The position numbers and the translations under genes were made by a program. A stretch of 64,000 nt of DNA. Origin: Shinella kummerowiae. GTDB taxonomy: Bacteria > Pseudomonadota > Alphaproteobacteria > Rhizobiales > Rhizobiaceae. Position 1 is the first letter of the stretch; each line of letters begins with the position of its first letter. Below the pieces are notes generated by a model. The model did no database searches, was not told the origin of the DNA, and saw nothing but the letters and a program-made list of their open reading frames with translations. Positions 52,643 to 60,659 of this stretch are shown here, in pieces. The stretch spans positions 124,001 through 188,000 of the forward strand of contig NZ_WUMK01000007.1 of assembly GCF_009827055.1 (NCBI RefSeq). The letters are read 5' to 3'.

Positions 52643-53758
52643 TCAGGCGATGCGAAGCTGGCTTGCGGGGTCGAAGAACACCGCCTTGTCGAGGTTGAAG
52701 GCGAGGCGCGCCGTCTGGCCGGCGGCGATGCGCACGTCGGCGCGAAGACGGGCGACGATCTCCTTGCCGCCGAGATGGGTGACGGCGAAGGTGTCGGCGC
52801 CGGCCGGCTCCACCACCTCGATCAGGCAATCGCCCTCGGCAACCGTGCGGGCGTTGCGGTCCGCACCATCAGGATCGGTCAGCGCCTCCGGGCGGATGCC
52901 GAAGATCACGTCCTTGCCCTTGTAGGCGGCAAGCCCGCCCGGCGCGTTCGGCACCGACAGCACCAGCGGTTCCGCCTGGTGGCGCGCCAATGAGACGGCC
53001 ATGCCGGTACCGTTCTGCTCGATCTTCGCCGAAAGCAGGTTCATCGCCGGCGAGCCCATGAAGTCGGCGACGAAGATGTTGGCCGGGTTGTTGTAGATTT
53101 CCGCCGGCGAGCCGAACTGTTGCAACACGCCGTCCTTCAAAACGGCGATCTTGGTGGCAAGCGTCATCGCCTCGATCTGGTCGTGCGTCACATAGACGAT
53201 GGTGGTCTTCATGCGCTGGTGCAGGCGCTTGATTTCGGTGCGCATGTCGACGCGCAGCTTGGCATCGAGGTTCGACAGCGGCTCGTCGAACAGGAAGAGT
53301 TTCGGATCGCGCACGAGCGCCCGACCCATCGCGACGCGCTGGCGCTGGCCGCCGGAAAGCTGGCCCGGCTTGCGTTCCAGCAGATGGCCGATCTGCAACA
53401 TGTCGGCGACCTGCTTGATCGCCTTGTCGCGCTCGTCCTTCGGCACGCCACGGATTTCCATGCCGAAGGCGATGTTTCCCGCGACGGTCATGTTCGGGTA
53501 GAGCGCGTAGGACTGGAACACCATGGCGATGTCGCGCTTGGATGGATGCAGGCCAGCGACCGAGCGGCCGTCGATGGCGATGTCGCCCGAGGTGATCGGC
53601 TCCAGGCCGGCGATGGTGTTGAGCAACGTGGACTTGCCGCAGCCGGACGGGCCGACGAGCACGAGAAAGCCGCCCTGTTCGATCTCGAGATTGATGTCCT
53701 TCAGGATTTCGAGCGATCCGTAGGATTTGCGCAGGTTGCTGATCTTCAGGAAAGACAT
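52643..53758 (-). CDS. Sugar ABC transporter ATP-binding protein (MalK/UgpC type)
   Basis: 371 residues; ATG at 53758 chosen because AGGA lies eight bases upstream (an ATG two codons earlier overlaps the permease stop as TAATG). Walker A GPSGCGKST, Q-loop MVFQSYALYP, signature LSGGQRQRV and Walker B LFLFDEPLSNLDAKL, then a C-terminal OB/TOBE-type domain (about 235-371) as in MalK. It energises the MalF/MalG-type permeases. Confidence 0.9.
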   Translation of the reverse strand: MSFLKISNLRKSYGSLEILKDINLEIEQGGFLVLVGPSGCGKSTLLNTIAGLEPITSGDIAIDGRSVAGLHPSKRDIAMVFQSYALYPNMTVAGNIAFGMEIRGVPKDERDKAIKQVADMLQIGHLLERKPGQLSGGQRQRVAMGRALVRDPKLFLFDEPLSNLDAKLRVDMRTEIKRLHQRMKTTIVYVTHDQIEAMTLATKIAVLKDGVLQQFGSPAEIYNNPANIFVADFMGSPAMNLLSAKIEQNGTGMAVSLARHQAEPLVLSVPNAPGGLAAYKGKDVIFGIRPEALTDPDGADRNARTVAEGDCLIEVVEPAGADTFAVTHLGGKEIVARLRADVRIAAGQTARLAFNLDKAVFFDPASQLRIA

Positions 53759-53763
53759 GGACA

Positions 53764-54645
53764 TTATCCTTTCACGGCGCCGGACATCAGGCCGCGCACG
53801 AAATACCGTCCGGAGACGATGTAGACGATGAGGGTGGGCAGGGCGGCGAGGATCGCGCCGGCGAAATGCACGTTGTATTCCTTCACGCCCGTCGAGGACT
53901 GGACGAGGTTGTTGAGCGCGACCGTCATCGGCGTCGTGTTGGCGCCGGAGAAGGAGGCGCCGAACAGGAAGTCGTTCCAGATATTGGTGAACTGCCAGAT
54001 GACGGAGACGACGATGATCGGCCCGGAAGACGGCAGCAGGATGCGGTAGAAGATCTGGAAGAAGCTTGCGCCGTCGATCTGCGCCGCGCGCACCAGCTCG
54101 GTCGGGAAGTTTTCGTAGTAGTTGCGGAAATAGAGCGTGGTGAAGCCGAGGCCGTAGATGATGTGCACGAGGATCAGGCCCCAGAGCGAGCCGGCGAGGC
54201 CCAGCATGCCGAGGATGCGCGCCATCGGAATGAGTACGATCTGGAACGGAATGAAGCAGGAGAGCAGCAAGAGGCCGAAGAAGACGTTCGAGCCCCTGAA
54301 CTGCCACTTGGTCAGCACGTAGCCGTTGAGCGCGCCGATGATGGTGGAGATCGCCACGGCCGGCACGACCATCAGGATCGAGTTGATGAAGAAGGGGCGA
54401 AGGCCGGTCGGCTGCACGCCGATCTGCGCGGTCGACCAGGCTTGCAGCCAGGGTTCGATCGTCCAGACCTTCGGCAGGTTCAGCATGCCGCCCTGGCGGA
54501 TTTCCTCCAAGGGCTTCAGCGAATTGACCAGCATCACATAGAGCGGCAGCAGGTAGTAGACCGCAAACAGGATGAGGGCGGTGTAGATCAGGGCGCGCGT
54601 CAGCTTGTTGTGCGAGATGACGTTGTCGGGGTTCTGAGCGCTCAT
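53764..54645 (-). CDS. Sugar ABC transporter permease (MalG type)
   Basis: 293 residues with six helices. EAA loop LVRAAQIDGASFFQIFYRIL, preceded by LGFTTLYFRNYYENFPTE. CUT1-family inner-membrane subunit. Start overlaps the MalF-type stop by four bases; its own stop overlaps the ATPase start. Confidence 0.89.
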   Translation of the reverse strand: MSAQNPDNVISHNKLTRALIYTALILFAVYYLLPLYVMLVNSLKPLEEIRQGGMLNLPKVWTIEPWLQAWSTAQIGVQPTGLRPFFINSILMVVPAVAISTIIGALNGYVLTKWQFRGSNVFFGLLLLSCFIPFQIVLIPMARILGMLGLAGSLWGLILVHIIYGLGFTTLYFRNYYENFPTELVRAAQIDGASFFQIFYRILLPSSGPIIVVSVIWQFTNIWNDFLFGASFSGANTTPMTVALNNLVQSSTGVKEYNVHFAGAILAALPTLIVYIVSGRYFVRGLMSGAVKG

Positions 54646-55523
54646 CGGCCTTTGCCTCCGCGGATTTCGGAATAGAGGTAGGGGATGATGATCGAGAAGA
54701 TCATGACCAGCATGATGATGGCCGACGAGGCGCCGATGCCCATCTGGTTGCGGGTGAAGGTATAGGAATACATGAAGGTCGCCGGCAGTTCGGTCGCCTG
54801 GCCGGGGCCGCCGCCGGTCAAGGCGACGACAAGGTCGTAGGCCTTGATGGCGAGGTGGGCGAGCACGACGAAGGCCGACAGGAACACCGGGCGCATCAGC
54901 GGAATGATGATGCGGCGATAGATCGTCGAGGTCGAGGCGCCGTCGATCTGCGCGGCCTTGATGATCTCGTTGTCGACGCCGCGAAGGCCGGCGAGGAACA
55001 TCGCCATGACGAAGCCGGAGGACTGCCAGACGGCGGCGATCACCACGCAGTAGATCGCGTAGTTGCGGTCCTTGATCCAGTTGAAGGCGAAGCTTTCCCA
55101 GCCCCAGAGGTGCATGGTGTTCTCAAGCCCGATGCCGGGGTCGAGGAACCATTTCCACGCGGTGCCCGTGACGATGAAGGAGAGCGCCATGGGATAGAGG
55201 TAGATGGGCCGCAGGATGCCTTCGGCACGGATCTTCTGGTCGAGCAGGATGGCGAGCCCGAGCCCCAGAACCGAGCAGATGACGATGTAGAGCGAGGCGA
55301 AGATCGCCAGATTCGAGATCGCCCGCCACCAGTGCGGCAGCGCCCAGAGCTTTGTATAGTTGCTGAGACCCACGAAATTGTAGGAGGGCAGCATCTTGCT
55401 GTCCGTCAGCGACAGGAAGCCCGTATAGGCGATGAAGCCGTAGACGAAGACGAGCACGATGAGGAAACTGGGTGCCAGCACGAGCTTCGGCAGAAGCTCC
55501 TGCAGCCGGCTTCGGCTATCCAT
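54642..55523 (-). CDS. Sugar ABC transporter permease (MalF type)
   Basis: 293 residues from ATG at 55523; the longer frame to 55619 is made of REP-derived sequence and is not used. Six helices, with EAA loop IIKAAQIDGASTSTIYRRII and IPLMRPVFLSAFVVLAHLAI. CUT1 family. Ribosome site weak (GGTGG). It lies after a REP-like intercistronic hairpin that separates it from the binding-protein gene. Confidence 0.88.
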   Translation of the reverse strand: MDSRSRLQELLPKLVLAPSFLIVLVFVYGFIAYTGFLSLTDSKMLPSYNFVGLSNYTKLWALPHWWRAISNLAIFASLYIVICSVLGLGLAILLDQKIRAEGILRPIYLYPMALSFIVTGTAWKWFLDPGIGLENTMHLWGWESFAFNWIKDRNYAIYCVVIAAVWQSSGFVMAMFLAGLRGVDNEIIKAAQIDGASTSTIYRRIIIPLMRPVFLSAFVVLAHLAIKAYDLVVALTGGGPGQATELPATFMYSYTFTRNQMGIGASSAIIMLVMIFSIIIPYLYSEIRGGKGR

Positions 55524-55569
55524 GGTCGGTACCACCGTTGTTGTGTGTTTGTCGGCGGCGGGGCCATGC

Positions 55570-55679
55570 CCCTCATCCGCCTGCCGGCACCTTCTCCCCG
55601 CAGGCGGGGAGAAGGACATATGCCGTGACCTCTCCGTCGCCCTCTCCCCGTGAACGGGGAGAGGGCCGGGGTGAGGGGT
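55570..55679. repeat. REP-like inverted repeat pair between sugar-binding-protein and permease genes
   Basis: CCCCTCATCCGCCTGCC with hairpin CTTCTCCCCGCAGGCGGGG, then the mate CCTCTCCCCGTGAACGGGG...GGTGAGGGG. Comparable to the 40672 and 50231 elements. Its position resembles the malE-malF REP elements of enterics, which favour binding-protein mRNA. Confidence 0.78.
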
Positions 55680-55691
55680 AGCCTCGTTCGC

Positions 55692-56942
55692 TTACTTCGC
55701 GGCCTCGACGGCGGCCTTGAGTTCCGTCACGGCCTCCTCAGAGGAAAGCTCGCCGTTGAACTGGCGGGTCACGACGTCATAGATCGCGTTCTTGACGGAG
55801 GCTGGATTGGCGTGGCCATGCGCCATGGAGCCGAACAGCGAGCCATTGGTGTTGGCTTCCGCAAGGTCCTTGATGGCCTTCTTGCCGCAATCGTCGAAGG
55901 CTTCGTCCGAGACGTCGGTGCGGGCAGGGGCAGAACCCTTGACCACGTTGAAGGCCGACTGGAAGGCCGGGCTTTCGATGGCGGTCGCCATTTCGAGCTG
56001 CGAGGGGATCTTGGCCTCGGCAACCTTGAACATCGCGAACTGGTCGGAGTTGAAGGTGACCGAACCCTGCGTGCCCGGGAAGCGCATGCAGACGAAGTCC
56101 GTGCCCGGCTTCTTGCCGGCCTTGATGAATTCGCCCTTCGCCCAGTCGCCCATGAACTGCACGCCGGCCTTGCCTTCGATGACCATGGCGGACGCGAGGT
56201 TCCAGTCACGGCCCGAGAAGTTGTCGTCCACGTAGGAGCGCAGCTTCGTCATGCGGTCGAAGGCTTCCTTCATCTGGGCGCCGCCCAGCGTGTCCGGATC
56301 GAGGTCGATGAACGCCTTCTTGTAGAAGTCGTTGCCGAAGGACAGCACGACCGCGTCGAAGATCGTCGCGTCCTGCCACGGCTGGCCACCATGGGCGACC
56401 GGCGTGATGCCCTGTTCCTTGAACTTGTCGAGCAGGGCGACGAGTTCGTCCCAGTTCGCCGGTTCCTTGCCGCCTGCCTTGTCGAGGGCTGCCTTGTTGA
56501 CCCAGACCCAGTTCGTGGAGTGCACGTTGACCGGGGCGGCGATCCAGTGGCCGTCATACTTGGAGAACTGCTGGAGTGCGGTCGGGATGACCTTGTCCCA
56601 GCCTTCCTTGGCGGCGATGTCGTCGAGATTGCCGAGAGCGCCTTCCTTGGCCCAGTCGAGAATGTCGAAGCCGAGCATCTGCACGGCGGTCGGCGCATTG
56701 CCGGCCGTGACGCGGGCGCGCAGCACCGTCATGGCTTCCGTGCCGCCGCCGCCGGCAACCGGCATGTCGGTCCAGGAAATGCCCTTGGCTTCCAGATCTT
56801 TCTTCAGGACGTCGAGAGCGGCAGCTTCGCCACCGGAGGTCCACCAGTGCAGAACCTCGACGCCTTCGGCTGCCTTGGCGGACATGCCGCCCATCGTCAT
56901 CATTACCGCGGCGATTGCGGTGGTTGTCAGAAACTTGCGCAT
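55692..56942 (-). CDS. Sugar-binding protein (glucose/mannose-type, GtsA-like)
   Basis: 416 residues; ATG at 56942 with GGGAGGAA upstream. Signal peptide ([20 protein letters not shown], cleavage near AKA-AE). GtsA-like motifs: [60 protein letters not shown] and [19 protein letters not shown]. Pseudomonas GtsA binds glucose or mannose, so a hexose or related sugar is likely. First gene of the minus-strand sugar operon and divergent from the LacI gene. Confidence 0.87.
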   Translation of the reverse strand: MRKFLTTTAIAAVMMTMGGMSAKAAEGVEVLHWWTSGGEAAALDVLKKDLEAKGISWTDMPVAGGGGTEAMTVLRARVTAGNAPTAVQMLGFDILDWAKEGALGNLDDIAAKEGWDKVIPTALQQFSKYDGHWIAAPVNVHSTNWVWVNKAALDKAGGKEPANWDELVALLDKFKEQGITPVAHGGQPWQDATIFDAVVLSFGNDFYKKAFIDLDPDTLGGAQMKEAFDRMTKLRSYVDDNFSGRDWNLASAMVIEGKAGVQFMGDWAKGEFIKAGKKPGTDFVCMRFPGTQGSVTFNSDQFAMFKVAEAKIPSQLEMATAIESPAFQSAFNVVKGSAPARTDVSDEAFDDCGKKAIKDLAEANTNGSLFGSMAHGHANPASVKNAIYDVVTRQFNGELSSEEAVTELKAAVEAAK

Positions 56943-57048
56943 CGTATTCCTCCCGTTTGCAAGTTCGAGGGCGAGAGCCTCCTCCCGCCGATTTCCCCGA
57001 GGCCGTTGACGGCGTCGGAATTTCGTTTGCGGCTCAAAGTGCCGTGCC

Positions 57049-57068
57049 AATTTAAAACGTTGTAAATT
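57049..57068. promoter_or_regulatory. LacI-type operator 1
   Basis: AATTTAAAACGTTGTAAATT, a 20-base palindrome around AACGTT with one mismatched base pair between arms. LacI-family proteins bind such A/T-flanked CG-centred palindromes. Confidence 0.65.
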
Positions 57069-57172
57069 TGCGGAGTCAAGCCATCCCAAGCGTCAGCCGG
57101 AACTGCTTTCGCAAATGCGGTAAATTCGGGCAATTCAGGCGATTGGCGCAAATTCGGGCGCTTGCTGCGCCG

Positions 57173-57192
57173 CACGGAAAACGTTTTAAATT
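57173..57192. promoter_or_regulatory. LacI-type operator 2
   Basis: AAAACGTTTT (57178-57187) is a perfect palindrome and its right flank continues TTTTAAATT, equal to the reverse complement of the left arm of operator 1. The two sites are about 124 bases apart centre to centre and could be bridged by a LacI dimer or tetramer. Confidence 0.6.
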
Positions 57193-57274
57193 CTGTGCGG
57201 TGCAAGATTGCTAGCGGCGTGGCGCGTCGGTATGGTGCCGCCGATCGACTGCTGCAATCCAAAGAAACGCACCC

Positions 57275-58327
57275 GTGTCCCGCATCGAAAAGCCCGCCGA
57301 CAGTGAACCAGCCCGCAACCCGTCCCGAGCCGGCAAGCCGACGCTGAAGACGATTGCCGAAATGACGGGTCTGGCCATCACTACGGTCTCGCGCGCGCTC
57401 GGCAATGCGCCGCAGATTTCCGAAAACACCCGTCGGCGCGTGCATGAGGTCGCCGCCGAGATCGGCTACCTGCCCGACCGCGCCGCGCAACGCCTCAAGA
57501 CCGGCCGCACCAATGTCATTTCCGTGCTGCTCGATCCGCACGAGGAAATCCTCGGCTTCGGCACGTCCATCATGCACGGCCTGGCGCGCGCGCTGCAGAC
57601 GACGCCCTACCACCTCATCGTCACGCCGAATTTTCTCGACGGCAGCAATGTCGATGCCGTCAACTACATCATCCGCAACGGCATGGCCGACGGCCTGATC
57701 TTTTCGCGCACCGAGCCCTTCGATCCGCGTGTGCGGCTGCTGCTCGAAAACGGCTTTCCCTTCGTCACCCATGGCCGCACGGAGTTCTCCACTCCGCATG
57801 CCTTCGTCGACTACGACAACTACGCCTTCGCCTACGAGGCCACCAAACGCCTGATCGTCAAGGGACGCCGCAAGGTCACGATCATCCTGCCGCCGAAGCG
57901 CCTGACCTTCCACCAGCACATGCTGCACGGCTTCATGACCGCGGTGCGCGAGGCCGGCATCGCCTACGAAATTCCCGACACGCTCGATCTCGACAGTCCC
58001 GCCGACATGATCCGCGACTATGTGCGCCGCCGCAGCGGTGAGCCCGATCCGCCGGATGGTTTCGCCTGTCCCGGCGAGGTCTCGGCGCTCGCCACCATCA
58101 CCGGCATGAGCGACCAGGGCCTTACCCTTGGCGCGGAATACGATATCGTCGCCAAGCAGACCTCGCTGCTCTTGAGCCAGATTCAGCCCAAGGTCGAGAC
58201 GATCTACGAGGACCTCAAGGCGGCCGGCGAGGCGATGGGACAGTTGCTCTTGCAACGCATCGCCGGCGAGCCTGTCGAGGACCTGACGATCCTGCAAAGC
58301 CCGCAATTCGGCTTCCCGACGCCCTGA
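57275..58327 (+). CDS. LacI-family regulator (AglR-like) of the sugar operon
   Basis: 350 residues from a GTG. HTH at about 23-48 (TLKTIAEMTGLAITTVSRAL, followed by GNAPQISENTRRRVHEVAAE); then a periplasmic-binding-protein-like effector domain with GLARALQTTPYHLIVTPNF and MADGLIFSRTEPFDPRVRLL. Divergent from the sugar transporter operon, with two operators in the gap. Likely a sugar-released repressor; it also resembles AglR of rhizobia. Confidence 0.87.
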   Translation: MSRIEKPADSEPARNPSRAGKPTLKTIAEMTGLAITTVSRALGNAPQISENTRRRVHEVAAEIGYLPDRAAQRLKTGRTNVISVLLDPHEEILGFGTSIMHGLARALQTTPYHLIVTPNFLDGSNVDAVNYIIRNGMADGLIFSRTEPFDPRVRLLLENGFPFVTHGRTEFSTPHAFVDYDNYAFAYEATKRLIVKGRRKVTIILPPKRLTFHQHMLHGFMTAVREAGIAYEIPDTLDLDSPADMIRDYVRRRSGEPDPPDGFACPGEVSALATITGMSDQGLTLGAEYDIVAKQTSLLLSQIQPKVETIYEDLKAAGEAMGQLLLQRIAGEPVEDLTILQSPQFGFPTP

Positions 58328-58335
58328 GCGGGCGG

Positions 58336-58374
58336 CAAAACCGATCCCATCCATGGTTGTCGGGAAGGGTTTTG
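58336..58374. terminator. Bidirectional terminator-like hairpin between convergent LacI and ALDH genes
   Basis: CAAAACC-GA-TCCC / GGGA-AG-GGTTTTG, with the base-paired T/A tracts at the ends. It fills the 47-base gap between two stop codons. Confidence 0.72.
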
Positions 58375-59880
58375 TCATCGCGGCATCCACCAGCCGGTGC
58401 GCGCGCCCATATGCATGTTGAGCGTCTTGGTCTCGGTATAATCCTCCACCGCATGGCGGCCGAGTTCGCGGCCGAGGCCGGACTGGCGGTAGCCGCCGAA
58501 GGGCAGTTCGGATGCGCCGTCCATGAAGGTGTTCATCCAGACCGTGCCGGCGCGCACTTTGCGGCCGATGGTCAGGCAGGTGTCGAAATCGCGGCTCCAC
58601 ACACCGGCCGACAGGCCGTAGTCGATGGCGTTGGCAATGCGGATCGCCTCTTGCGTCGTCTCGAAGGTCAGCACCGACAGCACCGGGCCAAAAACCTCCT
58701 CGCGGGCGACCGTCATCTCGGGCAGCACGCCGGAGAGGACGGTCGGCGCCATGAACTGGCCGAGGCCGAGATCGAGGGCGCCGCCGCCGAGCGCCACCGA
58801 AGCGCCGGCTTTGGTCGCGCCATCCACATAGGAGCCGATCTTTTCCAGGTGCTGCGGCGTGATGATCGCGCCGACCTGTGTCGTCGGATCGAGCGGATCG
58901 CCGACTTTGACCTTTTTTGCGAGTTCAGCGATGCGGGCGGTGACGTCCGCCGCGATCGATTTGTGCAGGATCAGCCGCGAGCCGGCATTGCAGCATTCAC
59001 CGGCGTTGAAATAGGCGCCGAACACCGCGGCGTCGAGAAATTCGTCGAGATTGGCATCGGGGAAGACGATCTGCGGGTTCTTGCCGCCGAGTTCCAGCGA
59101 GACCTTTTTCAGCGTCTGCGCGGCATTGGCCATCGTCAGGCGGCCGACGCCGGTGGAGCCGGTAAACGAGACCATGTCGACGTCGGGATGGGTCGTCATC
59201 GGCGCGCCGACCTCGGGGCCGGTGCCGGTGAGGATGTTGACGACACCGGCGGGCACGCCCGCTTCGATGAGGATTTCGCCGAGCACCAGCGTCGAGCCGG
59301 AGGTGAGCTCCGACGGCTTGACGACCGTCGTGCAGCCGGCGGCGAGCGCGAAGGGCAGCTTCTGGCTGACGATCAGGAAGGGGAAGTTCCACGGCGTGAT
59401 GATGGAGACGACGCCGATCGCCTCGCGCAACACGACGCCGAGCGTGCCTTCGCCGAGCGTGTTATAGCTCTCGCCATGCAGATCGCGGGCAAGCGCTGCG
59501 GCATAGCGCCAGATATCGGCGGCACCACCGAGTTCGCCCTTCGCCTGGCTGATCGGCTTGCCGCTCTCGATGCAGTCGAGGAAGGCGAGTTCATCGGCGC
59601 GTGCGGCGATGAGGTCGGCGGCTTTCAGCAGGATGTTGGAGCGCTCGGCGCCCGTCATGGTCGGCCATGGGCCGTCGTCGAAGGCTTTTCGCGCGGCTGC
59701 GATGGCGCGCTCGGCATCGGCCTTGGTGCCGGCCGGGTAGCGGCTCACCACGATGCCGTGGCCGGGGGCCACGCGTTCGAGCGCGGGGCCGGCGCCTTCC
59801 GTCCAGACGCCGTTAATCAGCATGCGGAAATCGCGTGCCTTGAAGTTTTCCAGCGCCTTCGGCTTCACATGCGCGGTCAT
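58375..59880 (-). CDS. Aldehyde dehydrogenase
   Basis: 501 residues; ATG at 59880 overlaps the hydratase stop as TAATG and has GGGAGA upstream (a frame starting two codons earlier exists). NAD-dependent ALDH with ITPWNFPFLIVSQKLPFALA, Glu in VSLELGGKNPQIVFPDANL and nucleophile Cys in FNAGECCNAGSRLILHKS. Ends DYTETKTLNMHMGARTGWW, as in betaine/semialdehyde-type enzymes. Last gene of the LacI-Gfo/Idh-CoA-transferase-hydratase operon. Confidence 0.87.
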   Translation of the reverse strand: MTAHVKPKALENFKARDFRMLINGVWTEGAGPALERVAPGHGIVVSRYPAGTKADAERAIAAARKAFDDGPWPTMTGAERSNILLKAADLIAARADELAFLDCIESGKPISQAKGELGGAADIWRYAAALARDLHGESYNTLGEGTLGVVLREAIGVVSIITPWNFPFLIVSQKLPFALAAGCTTVVKPSELTSGSTLVLGEILIEAGVPAGVVNILTGTGPEVGAPMTTHPDVDMVSFTGSTGVGRLTMANAAQTLKKVSLELGGKNPQIVFPDANLDEFLDAAVFGAYFNAGECCNAGSRLILHKSIAADVTARIAELAKKVKVGDPLDPTTQVGAIITPQHLEKIGSYVDGATKAGASVALGGGALDLGLGQFMAPTVLSGVLPEMTVAREEVFGPVLSVLTFETTQEAIRIANAIDYGLSAGVWSRDFDTCLTIGRKVRAGTVWMNTFMDGASELPFGGYRQSGLGRELGRHAVEDYTETKTLNMHMGARTGWWMPR

Positions 59881-60659
59881 TACCATTCTCCCTTGAAGTC
59901 TGCGGGGCGTTTGCTCGTGAAGGCGGCAACGCCCTCCTTCAGGTCCCCGGTCTTGGCAACGAGGATCGAGCCGAGGGCCTCCACCGCCGCACCATTGTCT
60001 TCGCCATTCGCCACGGCGATCATCAGTTTCGAAACTTCCGTCGCCGCGGGCCCGCGGGCCGCGATGCGGGCGGCGTAAGCCTTGGCTGCTTCGACAGCCG
60101 TTCCGGTCTCCACAACCTGGTCGACGATGCCGAGCGTCTGTGCCTCCACGGCTGTCAGCACCTCGCCGCCGAGCAGCATGCGGCGCACGGCCTGTGCGCC
60201 AAAGCGCTTCACCAGCCGCTGCGTGCCGGACCAGCCGGGCACCATGCCGAGGCCGGCTTCCGGCAGGCCGATCTTCACCTGTGTTTCGGCGATGCGAATG
60301 TCGGCGGCGGCCGCCAGTTCCAGCCCGCCACCCAGCGCATGGCCGTTGACAGCGGCGATCAGCGGCATGCGCAAGGTCGCCAGCCGTTCGAAGACGCGGT
60401 GGCCGAAGCGCACCCAGGCATGGCCGAATGCATTGGCTTCCATGCCGGCCCAGGCGCGGATATCGCCGCCCGCCGAAAAGGCCTTGCCCTCGCCGGTCAG
60501 GATCGCGACGCGCACGGCAGCATTCGCCTCGATCTCGTCGCAGGCAGCCGAAAGCTCCTTCAGCATGTCGATGTCGAAGGCGTTCGCCTTTTCCGGCCGC
60601 GCGACGGTAATCGTCGCGACGTCGCCTTCGACGGAGATGCGGATGCGCGGCTCAGCCAT
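59880..60659 (-). CDS. Enoyl-CoA hydratase/isomerase
   Basis: 259 residues. Crotonase fold: AFSAGGDIRAWAGMEANAFG (oxyanion region), AAVNGHALGGGLELAAAADI and IGLPEAGLGMVPGWSGTQRL. Both candidate catalytic Glu (LEL and LPEA) are present. It is coupled to the ALDH by TAATG and overlaps the CoA-transferase stop. Acts on the CoA thioester made by the CoA-transferase; substrate unknown. Confidence 0.86.
   Translation of the reverse strand: MAEPRIRISVEGDVATITVARPEKANAFDIDMLKELSAACDEIEANAAVRVAILTGEGKAFSAGGDIRAWAGMEANAFGHAWVRFGHRVFERLATLRMPLIAAVNGHALGGGLELAAAADIRIAETQVKIGLPEAGLGMVPGWSGTQRLVKRFGAQAVRRMLLGGEVLTAVEAQTLGIVDQVVETGTAVEAAKAYAARIAARGPAATEVSKLMIAVANGEDNGAAVEALGSILVAKTGDLKEGVAAFTSKRPADFKGEW

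Larger units (their letters stand above)
56943..57274. promoter_or_regulatory. Divergent promoter region of the sugar operon and LacI gene
   Basis: A 332-base gap between divergent starts. It holds two operator-like palindromes sharing AACGTT cores (57049-57068 and 57173-57192). Exact -35/-10 boxes cannot be assigned. Confidence 0.6.

Noticed and set aside
53759-54307. N-terminal extension of the sugar ATPase to 554 codons
   Set aside because: The extension is a frame-shifted reading of the MalG-type permease gene; the ATPase starts at 53758 with a proper ribosome site.
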